From: Mycolicibacterium hodleri
GTDB lineage: Bacteria; Actinomycetota; Actinomycetes; Mycobacteriales; Mycobacteriaceae
Reading direction: 5' to 3'
Assembly (NCBI RefSeq): GCF_006439015.1
Contig: NZ_RCZG01000003.1
Span: 428,819-492,818 of the forward strand
Length of the DNA: 64,000 nucleotides
In this document: positions 8,965 to 18,754 of the stretch, piece after piece
How the letters are laid out: every line of letters starts with the position of its first letter
Position numbering within the stretch: position 1 is the first letter of the stretch
Notes under the pieces: model-generated
What the model saw: only the letters and a program-made list of their open reading frames with translations
The model's database searches: none
Told to the model about the DNA's origin: nothing
Translations under genes and position numbers: made by a program

Positions 8965-9735
8965 GTGGACACCTACGTCAAGCAAAACCCGGTTGCGCCC
9001 GCGGAGTTCTTCGCGTGCGAGGCGGCCGGGCTGCGGTGGCTTGCCGCCGCCCATTACGGAGTCCCGTGCGTCGCCGTGCTGGACCAGGACGCCACGACGC
9101 TGACGCTGCAGCGACTGGAACAGGTTCAACACGACCAACGGGCCGCCCGCGAATTCGGTCGCAGATTGGCTCACACACACGCAGCGGGGGCACCCTCTTT
9201 CGGGGCGCCTCCAGACGGGTGGACGGGTGCGGGCTTCTTCGGGCCGACGGGCAACCCGCTGCCGATGGCTTCGGAGGGACACGCGCGCTGGGGCCACTTC
9301 TATGCGGACGATCGTCTGACACCGATGGCCGAACTGGCCGAACCGCGGCTGGACCGCGACGTGCGAGATGCTCTGGCGCGCGTGATGAGTCGCTGCCGCA
9401 GTGGCGATTTCGACGACGACGACCCGGCTCGACTGCATGGTGACCTGTGGAACGGCAACGTCATGTGGACCTCGGAGGGGGCGGTCCTGATCGATCCGGC
9501 CGCCCATGGCGGTCACCGGGAGTCGGATCTGGCCATGCTTGCGCTCTTCGGGTGTCCGTTCTACGACGTGGTGCTCGACGGCTATCAGTCCGTGCGTCCG
9601 CTCCGCGCGGGCTGGCGACGACGTATCGGCCTACATCAGCTGTATCCGCTGCTTGCGCACGTGGCGATCTTCGGCTCCGGCTATGTCGAATCGACGGCAT
9701 CGGCGATCGTCAGCGCGCTCGCAGTCGATTCGTAG
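8965..9735 (+). CDS. Fructosamine kinase family protein
   Basis: The product is 256 residues with a protein-kinase-like fold of the fructosamine/ketosamine-3-kinase group. The catalytic HGDLWNGN motif (Asp about 160) and the metal-binding DPAAHGGHRESD motif are intact. The family phosphorylates sugar-derived Amadori adducts on proteins, which then decompose and free the amine. The GTG at 8965 is the only suitable start just after the SDR stop. It is shorter than the ~290 residues typical of the family, mainly at the N-terminus. Close spacing to the SDR gene suggests co-transcription. Confidence 0.82.
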   Translation: MDTYVKQNPVAPAEFFACEAAGLRWLAAAHYGVPCVAVLDQDATTLTLQRLEQVQHDQRAAREFGRRLAHTHAAGAPSFGAPPDGWTGAGFFGPTGNPLPMASEGHARWGHFYADDRLTPMAELAEPRLDRDVRDALARVMSRCRSGDFDDDDPARLHGDLWNGNVMWTSEGAVLIDPAAHGGHRESDLAMLALFGCPFYDVVLDGYQSVRPLRAGWRRRIGLHQLYPLLAHVAIFGSGYVESTASAIVSALAVDS

Positions 9736-9884
9736 ATCTTGGGCCGGCGTGACGGGCGAGACCGGCGACAAGGGTGACAAGTCGGGTATCCGTCGGACGT
9801 CGGTCGGAGAATCCGCACGACAGTTGCACGGAGTCGCTCGTCACGTCACGAGTGAGTAACTGCGCGGGGGGGTAAGTCCACAAC

Positions 9885-10316
9885 ATGCCTTCAGTCTCAC
9901 GGACGTTCTCCGTTACCTGCGCGCCCGACCGCGTCATCGACTACCTCAAGGATTTCTCCAACGCCGAGCAATGGGATCCGGGCACCCAGTCCTGTACGCG
10001 CGAGGGCAGCGGGCCGATCGAGGTGGGGGCGACGTGGCACAACGTCTCCAAAATCGTTGGCGTGACCGCCGAACTGACCTATACGTTGAACAAGCTAAGT
10101 AACCGCACCCTGGTCTTCGTCGGCCAGAACGACTCGTCGACGTCCGTCGACACCATCACGGTGGACGCCTCCGGTGCGGGTTCGGTGATCACCTACCGGG
10201 CCGATCTAGAGATGAAGGGCGCGGCCAAGCTCCTGAGTCCCGCGATGAAGATCGTCTTCGAGAAGCTCGCAGGAGACACCGAGAAGCAGATGACGTCGGT
10301 CCTCAACGGCCTGTAG
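9885..10316 (+). CDS. SRPBCC (START/Bet v1-like) family protein
   Basis: The product is 143 residues with the usual SRPBCC pattern. An N-terminal strand (VSRTFSVTCAPDRVIDYL) leads into a helix, then DFSNAEQWDPG, a set of beta strands and a long C-terminal helix. These proteins form a deep hydrophobic pocket for lipids or polyketide-like ligands. No catalytic residues can be assigned. It follows a 149-bp gap after the kinase gene in which nothing was recognised. The stop codon lies at the start of a tandem repeat. Confidence 0.8.
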   Translation: MPSVSRTFSVTCAPDRVIDYLKDFSNAEQWDPGTQSCTREGSGPIEVGATWHNVSKIVGVTAELTYTLNKLSNRTLVFVGQNDSSTSVDTITVDASGAGSVITYRADLEMKGAAKLLSPAMKIVFEKLAGDTEKQMTSVLNGL

Positions 10317-10376
10317 CGCTCATCACCCACTCTGTTCTTCGCGCGAGCGCTCATCACCCACTCTGTTCTTCGCGCG
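10315..10376 (+). repeat. Two perfect tandem copies of a 31-bp repeat
   Basis: Bases 10315-10345 and 10346-10376 are identical; each begins AGCGCTCATCACCC and ends GTTCTTCGCGCG. The array fills the gap between two convergent genes, and a fragment (CCATCACC) follows it. On the minus strand each unit reads GAAGAACAGAG then GGGTGATGAGCG. This resembles the unit at the nicotinamidase start near 63044. Confidence 0.9.
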
Positions 10377-10380
10377 GCCA

Positions 10381-11700
10381 TCACCGCCCCGGCGGGGCCA
10401 CCCGGTAAATGGCGTCCGCGGCGTCGTCGGTGACGTATACCGCCCCGTCTGGGCCCACCACCGCGGCAACCGGTCGGCCCCAACGGGACCCGTCGTCGGC
10501 CTGGAATCCTCCGACGAGCGTCTGTTGATCGCCGAGGGTGCCGTTCTGCCAAGGGAAGAAGGAGACCTCGGGGGCGCGGGGGGGCTGCCGGTTCCACGAG
10601 CCGTGGACCCCGACCAACGCGCCGCGGGCGTAGGGCGCCGGGAGGGCGCCGTCGACGAAGCTCATGCCGAGCGGCGCAGAGTGCGCGCCCATGCTCTGCT
10701 CGATTGGTGGCAATGCGGCGCAGTCCAACCTCGAGCCGTCGGCATTGGTCTGGACGTCGCGAATCAGGTCCAGGTTCGCCGGGCCTCCGTCCGGATTGCA
10801 GTACGGCCAACCCAATTCGCGTCCGGGGGTCAGTTTCGCGACCGACTCCGGTGGATGGTCGTTGACGTAACCGGGTACCACCTGGCCGTACGATGGGCCT
10901 TCGTCGGGTACCTCGACGTTGTCGCGATTGTTGACGGCCGTCCACAGCGAGCCATCCGGGGCAACCGCCAAGCCGGTGCCGTTGCGCACCCCGGTCGCGA
11001 AGGGTTCGAACGGCCCACCACTGGGCGGCACGCGCATGACGGTCGCCCGCTGCGGGGTGGCCGTGCGGTCCTCGGCGGAGACGTTTCCCGTCGAGCCGAT
11101 CGAAAAGTACACGGCCCCATCAGGTCCCACGGCGACGCTCTTCAGGGCGTGTGAATACGCGCCACCGAGGTCTGGGCTGCGGGCGTCGGGGAGCCCGGTG
11201 GCGATGGTACGCGGGCGGACGGCTTTGCCGTCGACGTAGTCGAAGGCGTCGACCTGATCGCTCTCGGCGATGTAGAGCGTGGAGCCGGCGAAGGCCAAGC
11301 CATGTGGTTGGTCCATGCCGCCGACGAGCAGTTGCATCTGTGGGCCCAACCCCGACGGCTGCACGCGAATCACCTGTCCCACGCTGGGAATCGACACCAG
11401 CAGAGCGCCGTCGGGTGCCCACACCGCGAGCCGCGGTTTGGGCACCCGCGCCCATACCGACATCGTCCAGCCGTTGGGCACCAATGCCTTTCGGGGCTCG
11501 TCGAATGGTGCGGCCCCGAAGTCCTCGGGCACCTGGACCGTCACCTCGGAGAGCCCCGCCGCGGTGGGGCGCGTGGCGGTCGAGGCCGTGGTGTCCGACG
11601 CCTGCGGGGCGCTCGATGAGCACCCCGCCAGGAGGAGCACGCCGATCAGCCCGGCAGCCATGGCGGTAGTGCTTCGCTTACGCTGCGGCCAAACTCGCAT
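10381..11700 (-). CDS. PQQ-dependent sugar dehydrogenase-like lipoprotein
   Basis: The product is 439 residues. The N-terminus MRVWPQRKRSTT is followed by a hydrophobic stretch and the lipobox LAGC, so it should be an exported lipoprotein. The rest is a beta-propeller of the sorbosone/glucose dehydrogenase type, with repeats such as GPDGAVYFS, APDGSLW and GPDGAVYVTDDAADAIYRV. These enzymes oxidise sugars with PQQ in other bacteria; use of PQQ here is unproven. ATG 11700 overlaps the 3' end of the pirin gene by 23 bp; ATG 11661 is an alternative. The open frame extends further upstream, but without a signal peptide. Confidence 0.82.
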   Translation of the reverse strand: MRVWPQRKRSTTAMAAGLIGVLLLAGCSSSAPQASDTTASTATRPTAAGLSEVTVQVPEDFGAAPFDEPRKALVPNGWTMSVWARVPKPRLAVWAPDGALLVSIPSVGQVIRVQPSGLGPQMQLLVGGMDQPHGLAFAGSTLYIAESDQVDAFDYVDGKAVRPRTIATGLPDARSPDLGGAYSHALKSVAVGPDGAVYFSIGSTGNVSAEDRTATPQRATVMRVPPSGGPFEPFATGVRNGTGLAVAPDGSLWTAVNNRDNVEVPDEGPSYGQVVPGYVNDHPPESVAKLTPGRELGWPYCNPDGGPANLDLIRDVQTNADGSRLDCAALPPIEQSMGAHSAPLGMSFVDGALPAPYARGALVGVHGSWNRQPPRAPEVSFFPWQNGTLGDQQTLVGGFQADDGSRWGRPVAAVVGPDGAVYVTDDAADAIYRVAPPGR

Positions 11701-12442
11701 GCATCTCCCAAACCAGGATTTCCGACGGTTCGGTCGCAGTGATCCGCTGACCGCCCGATGCCGTGAAGCGCACGGCGTCGCCTTCGTGCAACGCACCCGC
11801 ACCTTCCAATACGACCTCGCCTCGCGGTACGAACAGGTGCAGGTACGGCGCCTGCGGCAGTTCGACGGTGTCGCCGGGTTGCAGGCGGGCACCGCGCAGC
11901 GCGGCGTACTTGTTGCTGATGCTGATCGCGGCGTCATCGGCGTGCTCGGGCATGCCCGACGCGATGGTCACCAGCTTGCCCCGCATCAGTTCGTCGTCGA
12001 TCTCCATCTGTTGATACCCGGGCTTGATGCCTGCCTCGTCGGGTACCACCCACATCTGGACGAAGTGCACCGGCTCGGCGTGGGAGGCGTCGCCCGTCAA
12101 CGTCCAGGAATCGTTCTTCTCGGAGTGCATGATCCCGCGGCCGGCCGACATCCGTTGCGCCAGGCCGGGGTAGATCACCCCCGAATGCCCGGTCGAATCC
12201 TGGTGCACCAGCGATCCACGTAGTACCCAGGTGACGATCTCCATGTCACGATGGGGATGGGTATCAAATCCCTTGCCCGGCTTGACCTTGTCGTCGTTGT
12301 TGACCAACAGCAGTCCGTGGTGGGTATTGGCGGGATCGTAGTTGCCGCCGAACGAGAACGAGTGCTTGGAGTCCAGCCACGAGATCTTGGTGGCGGCGCG
12401 GTCGGGCGCGCGTCGGATGTCGACGGTGTCGGTCGGGGTCAT
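11678..12442 (-). CDS. Pirin family protein (Rv0181c-like)
   Basis: The product is 254 residues with two cupin halves. The N-terminal pirin metal site is visible as HPHRDMEIVTWVLRG and the downstream HSEKN segment, giving the three His and one Glu ligands. Pirins bind iron or other metals; some show quercetin dioxygenase activity and others act as transcription cofactors. M. tuberculosis has a pirin gene (Rv0181c) next to sigG; here three genes lie between them. It is divergent from a MarR gene, with 95 bp between, and it precedes the dehydrogenase-like lipoprotein in an overlapping pair. Confidence 0.88.
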   Translation of the reverse strand: MTPTDTVDIRRAPDRAATKISWLDSKHSFSFGGNYDPANTHHGLLLVNNDDKVKPGKGFDTHPHRDMEIVTWVLRGSLVHQDSTGHSGVIYPGLAQRMSAGRGIMHSEKNDSWTLTGDASHAEPVHFVQMWVVPDEAGIKPGYQQMEIDDELMRGKLVTIASGMPEHADDAAISISNKYAALRGARLQPGDTVELPQAPYLHLFVPRGEVVLEGAGALHEGDAVRFTASGGQRITATEPSEILVWEMHASLAAA

Positions 12443-12537
12443 GGGAAGGGCTCCTCGAGGAATAGTTCTTGGAGATGCGAGCCAGCCTAGGTGGCTGTCA
12501 CTGGACAGGACAACTTAGATGATGTGTCATATATTCC
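12443..12537. promoter_or_regulatory. Divergent pirin / MarR control region
   Basis: The 95-bp gap between the divergent starts contains ATGATGTGTCAT, an inverted repeat (ATGA-N4-TCAT) a few bases before the MarR start. A TATATT hexamer lies at 12530-12535 and could serve as a -10 element. No ribosome binding site lies before ATG 12538, so that transcript may be leaderless or start at a later codon. Autoregulation by the MarR protein at the inverted repeat is an inference. Confidence 0.4.
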
Positions 12538-12978
12538 ATGTGGCTCTCCGAGGAACAGCAGCGGGTGTGGCGCAACTACCTGACGATGGGTGCCAGGCTG
12601 CAGGTCGCGATGAACCGTCAGCTGCAGCGCGACTGCGGACTCTCTCTGTCCGACTACGACGTGCTCGTCGCTCTCGACGAGCGCGACCCGTGCCGCGTGA
12701 ATGAACTCGGTGAGCGGCTGGGGTGGGAACAAAGCCGGGTGTCCCACCAACTCGGGCGGATGCGGACCCGGGGCCTCGTCGAGCGGCACGGGGCGGACGA
12801 CGACCGCAGGGGCGCCACCGTGGAGCTGACCGATGCCGGCCGCGGGGCACTGGTGTCGGCGGCCGCCGGGCACGTTGACCTGGTGCGTGAAGTGGTCTTC
12901 GACGGTGTTGACGGGGGCGAGCTCCGTGCGCTGGATCGTTGGACTGCGTTGGTGCTGGAGCGGCTGCGAGAGCGTTGA
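12538..12978 (+). CDS. MarR family transcriptional regulator
   Basis: The product is 146 residues with a winged helix-turn-helix. LSLSDYDVLVAL is the first HTH-region helix, NELGERLGWEQSRVSHQLGRM the recognition helix, and DDDRRGATVELTDAGR the wing. MarR proteins are dimeric repressors that release DNA on binding small phenolic or lipophilic ligands. ATG 12538 is chosen because the family usually begins a few residues before the conserved Trp of QRVWRNYL. GTG 12565, with GAGGA upstream, is an alternative. It probably controls itself, the divergent pirin gene and perhaps the SDR that follows after 25 bp. Confidence 0.88.
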   Translation: MWLSEEQQRVWRNYLTMGARLQVAMNRQLQRDCGLSLSDYDVLVALDERDPCRVNELGERLGWEQSRVSHQLGRMRTRGLVERHGADDDRRGATVELTDAGRGALVSAAAGHVDLVREVVFDGVDGGELRALDRWTALVLERLRER

Positions 12979-13003
12979 CACCCGTCGGCTTAATCTGTCT
13001 GTC

Positions 13004-13780
13004 GTGGACATCAATGGAGCTAGTGCAATCGTCACGGGTGGCGCGTCGGGGATCGGCGCCGCATCTGCCCGCCAGTTGGCTGCCAAGGGAGCGCGGGTGG
13101 TCGTCGCGGACCTCCAGGCCGACCGCGGGCAGGAACTCGCACACGAGATCGGCGGCGTATTCGTGAGCGTCGACGTGACCAACACCGAGCAGATCGAAGA
13201 CGCGGTCAACACGGCCGCTGACCTCGGCCCGCTGCGGGCTCTGGTGAACTCGGCCGGTATCGGTTGGGCTCAGCGCACGATCGGCAGGGATGGTGAGTTC
13301 GCGTCGGCGCACAACCTCGACGCCTACAAGAAAGTGCTCGCCATCAACCTGGTCGGCACCTTCGACTGCATTCGGCTTGCCGCCACGGCAATGAGCCGCA
13401 ATGAGTTCACCGACACCGGTGAGCGAGGCGCAATCGTCAACATGACCAGCGTTGCGGCGTTCGACGGCCAGATCGGCCAGGCCGCCTACTCGTCGTCCAA
13501 GGGCGGCGTCGTGGGACTGACGCTGCCCGTCGCCCGTGACCTGTCCGCCGCGGGCATCCGCGTGAACACGGTTGCTCCCGGGCTGATCGACACCCCCATC
13601 TACGGTGAGGGTGAGGAGTCAGAGGCGTTCAAGGCCAAGCTAGGCCAATCCGTGCTGTTCCCCCACCGCCTCGGCAAGCCCGAGGAATTGGCCTCGATGG
13701 TGATCGAGCTGCTCACCAACTCGTACATGAACGCCGAGGTCGTCCGCGTCGACGGCGGCATCAGGATGCCCCCCAAGTAG
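13004..13780 (+). CDS. SDR family oxidoreductase, 3-hydroxyacyl-CoA dehydrogenase (HSD10) type
   Basis: The product is 258 residues. Motifs are [12 protein letters not shown] (cofactor), [10 protein letters not shown], the catalytic Ser in [13 protein letters not shown] and the YSSSK pair, with PGLIDTPI in the substrate region. The [15 protein letters not shown] context is typical of short-chain 3-hydroxyacyl-CoA dehydrogenases related to mitochondrial type 2 (HSD10) and to mycobacterial FabG-like homologues. It would act in beta-oxidation of acyl-CoAs. GTG 13004 gives the normal N-terminus ([13 protein letters not shown]). The first copy of a palindromic repeat lies 13 bp after its stop. Confidence 0.88.
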   Translation: MDINGASAIVTGGASGIGAASARQLAAKGARVVVADLQADRGQELAHEIGGVFVSVDVTNTEQIEDAVNTAADLGPLRALVNSAGIGWAQRTIGRDGEFASAHNLDAYKKVLAINLVGTFDCIRLAATAMSRNEFTDTGERGAIVNMTSVAAFDGQIGQAAYSSSKGGVVGLTLPVARDLSAAGIRVNTVAPGLIDTPIYGEGEESEAFKAKLGQSVLFPHRLGKPEELASMVIELLTNSYMNAEVVRVDGGIRMPPK

Positions 13781-13793
13781 CACTTCCCGCTCC

Positions 13794-13854
13794 CGCGAGT
13801 GGCCAGTTATCGCACGCATCTTGGGTGATTGCATGCGACAGCTGGCCACTCGCG
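13794..13854. repeat. Palindromic repeat, copy 1
   Basis: The arms CGCGAGTGGCCAG and CTGGCCACTCGCG are exact inverted complements. The stem continues inward to about 25 bp with two mismatches and one G-T pair, around a loop containing TCTTGGGTGAT. Copy 2 near 14731 keeps the same loop and most of the stem in the same orientation. It sits just downstream of the SDR stop and could act as a terminator, but the conserved loop suggests a dispersed repeat family. Confidence 0.85.
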
Positions 13855-13904
13855 CCTGTGGATGAGTTGAGCACCGGGTGGCGGGTCCATCGCATCGTGG
13901 GTCG

Positions 13905-14777
13905 GTGACTACTCCCTTCCTTGGAACCGAGGCGTTGGCCGCTGGTGCCGTGACCGTGCGGACCCTGAGCAGTCGCTACCACCGTGTCCATCGCAACGTC
14001 TACGTGCCCAACGGCAGTGAGATGACGGCGGCCGACCGGGCTGTCGCGGCGTGGCTGTGGTCGGGGCGGCAGTCGACGTTGATGGGCCTGTCTGCCGCGG
14101 CCATTCACCGCTCGAAATGGGTCGATCCGACGCAACCGGCCGAGTTGTACCGCCGAAACGGCAAGCCAGTCGATGGCATCCTGATCCACCGCGACGAGCT
14201 GTCGACTGGCGAGGTGCAATCGGTGGCGGGGATGTCCGTGTCGACCCCCGCTAGGACTGCCTTCGATCTGGGGCGTCGCCGGGGACGCACGCTGGCGGTG
14301 GTTCGGGTGGATGCGTTGGCCAATGCGACTGGTGTGCAGGCGTCGTCAGTCGAACTGCTGCTTCGGCGGCATGCCGGTGTTCGCGGCATGCGTCAGTTGC
14401 GCGAGGTGGTCGAGCTGATGGACGGCGGGGCCGAATCGCCACAGGAGACCAGGACGCGGTTGGTTCTCGTCGATGCGGGGCTGCCACGGCCTCGAACGCA
14501 GATCGTGGTCGACGACTGGCGCATCGACATGGGTTATGACGAGTTCAAGATCGGCATCGAATACGACGGCGTGCAACATTGGACCGACCGGCGCCAGCAC
14601 GAGCGTGACATCAACCGCCTTGCGGAACTGCTGGACCGAGGGTGGTTCATCATTCGGGTAAGCGCCGACATGCTGCGGCACCGGCAGGTGATTCTCCAGC
14701 GGACCTGTCGCGCATTGCGTCAAGCGGGAGCCGAATGGCCAGTTATCCCACGCATCTTGGGTGATCGCGTGGCATAG
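13905..14777 (+). CDS. DUF559 / AbiEi-like domain protein
   Basis: The product is 290 residues. The N-terminal half resembles the winged-helix AbiEi-type antitoxin domain (VTVRTLSSRYHRVHRNVYVP, with SVSTPARTAFDLGRR further on). The C-terminal part is a DUF559/Vsr-like endonuclease fold with MGYDEFKIGIEYDGVQHW, the segment that carries acidic metal-binding residues in this superfamily. Such genes occur in several copies in mycobacteria; their role is unknown and defence or DNA repair has been suggested. GTG 13905 is chosen to give the usual VTTPFLGTEAL start; an in-frame GTG lies at 13878. The last ~15 codons are encoded by the second palindromic repeat. No partner toxin gene is next to it. 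Confidence 0.75.
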   Translation: MTTPFLGTEALAAGAVTVRTLSSRYHRVHRNVYVPNGSEMTAADRAVAAWLWSGRQSTLMGLSAAAIHRSKWVDPTQPAELYRRNGKPVDGILIHRDELSTGEVQSVAGMSVSTPARTAFDLGRRRGRTLAVVRVDALANATGVQASSVELLLRRHAGVRGMRQLREVVELMDGGAESPQETRTRLVLVDAGLPRPRTQIVVDDWRIDMGYDEFKIGIEYDGVQHWTDRRQHERDINRLAELLDRGWFIIRVSADMLRHRQVILQRTCRALRQAGAEWPVIPRILGDRVA

Positions 14778-14790
14778 GTGGCCAGTCGCG
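14731..14790. repeat. Palindromic repeat, copy 2
   Basis: This copy shares the segment TGGCCAGTTATC and the loop TCTTGGGTGAT with the copy at 13794. It differs in the stem at several places, some of which keep base pairing. It covers the last codons and stop of the DUF559 gene and reaches the end of the convergent sigG gene. The two copies are direct repeats about 940 bp apart with the DUF559 gene between them. Confidence 0.82.
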
Positions 14791-14792
14791 GA

Positions 14793-15785
14793 CTAGAGCG
14801 TCGCGGGTAGCCCGAACTTCGCGAAGGACCCGTCGCCCGCGTGGAACGCGACCACATGCGAGACGCCACCGGACTGGACTGACAAAACGTGCATCTGGAA
14901 CGCCTCGTGCGCGCCAGTTTCGCGGTTGAGCATGTAGAGCGCAGCGGCGGGCTGCCCGTTGGCGGTGGTGGCGATGAAGCGCATGTCGCCGGGGCCTTCG
15001 GCCGGGCAGTGCGTCTTGGACAGCGCGACGATGTCCGTCGGCCCCTGATACCAACCGTCGAACGGGGGCATCTCGAAGATCGCGTCGTCGGTGAAGAGGG
15101 TGACGAGCGCGTCCATGTCGTACGTCTCGAACGCCGAGATGTACTTCGCAAGCAGCTCCTGAGCCTCTGGCGTCTCGGGCTCGGCGAGGTCGTCGTCCTG
15201 GCTGGGCTGAACCTCGTCGAGTTGCGCGCGGGCCCGTTGCAGCAGGCTGTTGACCGCCGCGGTAGAGGCACCGATCGCCTCGCCGACCTCGGCGGCCTTC
15301 CACTGCAGCACCTCCCTCATCACCAGGACTGCCCGCTGCCGTGGCGGCAGATGCTGCAACGCCGCGATGAAGGCCAAGCGCACGGAGTCGCGTGACGCCA
15401 CGATCACCGACGGATCGGACGGATGCTCCCGCGGCGAGTCGGGCAGCGGCTCGAGCCAGGTGATCTCGTGGTGTTCGGCGATGTCGGCGGTGGGATCGGA
15501 ACTCGGTGCGCCGAGACCCGAGGGCAGCGGCCGGCGCGCCCGCCCGTCGAGCGCGGTCAGGCATGTGTTGGTCGCGATGCGGTACAGCCAGGTCCGAATC
15601 GACGAACGGCCCTGAAAGCCCTCGTAGGACTTCCACGCCCGAAGGTAGGTCTCCTGGACCAGGTCCTCGGCGTCGTGCAGCGATCCGGTCATGCGATAGC
15701 AGTGCGCCATGAGTTCCCGCCGGTACCGCTGGGCGTCGGCGAGGAAGGCGTCTTTCGAGTCGAATCTTTCGGCGAGCACGCTCAC
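14793..15785 (-). CDS. sigG: ECF RNA polymerase sigma factor SigG (SigJ/ECF41-like architecture)
   Basis: The product is 330 residues. Sigma region 2 is clear (LMAHCYRMTGSLHDAEDLVQ, then RSSIRTWLYRIATN) and region 4 is clear (LPPRQRAVLVMREVLQWKAAEVGEAI). The C-terminal ~130 residues form a SnoaL/NTF2-like domain (LLAKYISAFETYDMDALV, then DDAIFEMPP). In related sigma factors this extension modulates activity in place of a separate anti-sigma factor. GTG 15785 gives a normal N-terminus; the family is ~330-370 residues. It is divergent from the monoacylglycerol lipase gene, as with Rv0182c and Rv0183 in M. tuberculosis, which supports SigG. The 81-bp divergent gap must hold both promoters. Confidence 0.87.
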   Translation of the reverse strand: MSVLAERFDSKDAFLADAQRYRRELMAHCYRMTGSLHDAEDLVQETYLRAWKSYEGFQGRSSIRTWLYRIATNTCLTALDGRARRPLPSGLGAPSSDPTADIAEHHEITWLEPLPDSPREHPSDPSVIVASRDSVRLAFIAALQHLPPRQRAVLVMREVLQWKAAEVGEAIGASTAAVNSLLQRARAQLDEVQPSQDDDLAEPETPEAQELLAKYISAFETYDMDALVTLFTDDAIFEMPPFDGWYQGPTDIVALSKTHCPAEGPGDMRFIATTANGQPAAALYMLNRETGAHEAFQMHVLSVQSGGVSHVVAFHAGDGSFAKFGLPATL

Positions 15786-15857
15786 CCGTGTCACCCTACC
15801 GAGACGCTGTGACAGACGACACCGTCGCCGATTCGGCCGTTCAGCCTGGCCCGCTAG

Positions 15858-17761
<1,904 letters not shown>

Positions 17762-17778
17762 TGACTAGACTCGTGCCC

Positions 17779-18711
17779 ATGACGAGAACCGTGGTCGCAG
17801 AAGCTTACGGTGGTCCGGAAGTGCTTGCGCTGCAAGACATCGAGCTGCCTGCCCTGAGCGAGGGGCAGGTGTTCGTCGACGTCCGTGCCGCGGGCGCCAA
17901 CCCGATCGACTACAAGCTCTACGGCGGCGAGATGGGCCGCGATCCCGCGAGTCTCCCCATGCCGATCGGCATGGAGGTGGCGGGCGTCGTCGCCGAGATC
18001 ACGCCGGGAGCTGCCGGATACACCGGAGGGCTGACAGTCGGCGACGAGGTGATCGTCACCAACATCAGCGGCGGTTACTCCGACAGGGTCGTCGCCGCGG
18101 CCGCCGACGTGGGACACAAGCCCGAATCGTTGACCTTCGAGCAAGCTGCCGGACTGCTCCTCGTCGGAGGTACCGCGTGGCACCTGTTGACGAACACCGC
18201 AGTGGGGACGGGTGACACGGTGCTGATCCACGGCGCCAGCGGTGGCGTGGGCCTGATGGCGGTGCAGCTCGCGGTCGCGCGCGGAGCGAAGGTGATCGCC
18301 ACCGCCAGCCCCGCCCGGCACGCTCAGCTGCGCGGATACGGTGCCGAGCCCGTCGCATACGGTGCCGGACTCGCCGACCGGATACGCGCCATCGGCCCCG
18401 TCGACGCGGCGCTCGACCTCGTCGGTACCGACGAGGCCCTGGACACCTCGGTGGAACTCGTCGCCGATCGAGCCCGCATCGCCACGATCGCCGGCTTCGC
18501 CAAAGCGCCCGAACTCGGCATTGCCGTTCTGACCGGCGCAGATGGTGGTCAGGCAATCCGCGACGCGTCCCGTGTCGAACTCGTCAAGCTGGCGGCCGCA
18601 GGCAAGCTCGACGTCACCGTGGACCGGGTCTTTCCCCTGACCGAGGCGGCGGAGACGCACCGCTACCTTCAGACCGGGCACGCGCGCGGAAAAGTCGTAC
18701 TGGTCCCCTAA
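17779..18711 (+). CDS. NADPH:quinone reductase-like MDR oxidoreductase
   Basis: The product is 310 residues, a medium-chain dehydrogenase of the zeta-crystallin/quinone reductase type. GANPIDYKLYGG is the typical N-terminal motif and VLIHGASGGVGLMAVQLA the cofactor-binding glycine motif. The Cys/His ligands of a catalytic zinc are absent. A C-terminal HRYLQTGHARGKVVL motif closes the fold. ATG 17779 is taken as start because the preceding in-frame GTG codons lie against the previous stop and lack a family-like N-terminus. It follows the lipoprotein gene by 17 bp. Confidence 0.88.
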   Translation: MTRTVVAEAYGGPEVLALQDIELPALSEGQVFVDVRAAGANPIDYKLYGGEMGRDPASLPMPIGMEVAGVVAEITPGAAGYTGGLTVGDEVIVTNISGGYSDRVVAAAADVGHKPESLTFEQAAGLLLVGGTAWHLLTNTAVGTGDTVLIHGASGGVGLMAVQLAVARGAKVIATASPARHAQLRGYGAEPVAYGAGLADRIRAIGPVDAALDLVGTDEALDTSVELVADRARIATIAGFAKAPELGIAVLTGADGGQAIRDASRVELVKLAAAGKLDVTVDRVFPLTEAAETHRYLQTGHARGKVVLVP

Positions 18712-18754
18712 CTTGATGCCATGAGGACCAGCGAGAAGCGAAGCGGGATCGCGA

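Noticed and set aside
10315..10376. Possible CRISPR-like array
   Set aside because: Units are directly adjacent with no spacers; same for 34784-34891 and 63044-63141.
11701..11937. 79-residue upstream extension of the sugar dehydrogenase-like protein
   Set aside because: It lies inside the pirin gene and would bury the lipoprotein signal peptide.
13905..14777. AbiE toxin-antitoxin system
   Set aside because: Only an AbiEi-like N-terminal domain is seen; no AbiEii nucleotidyltransferase gene is adjacent.
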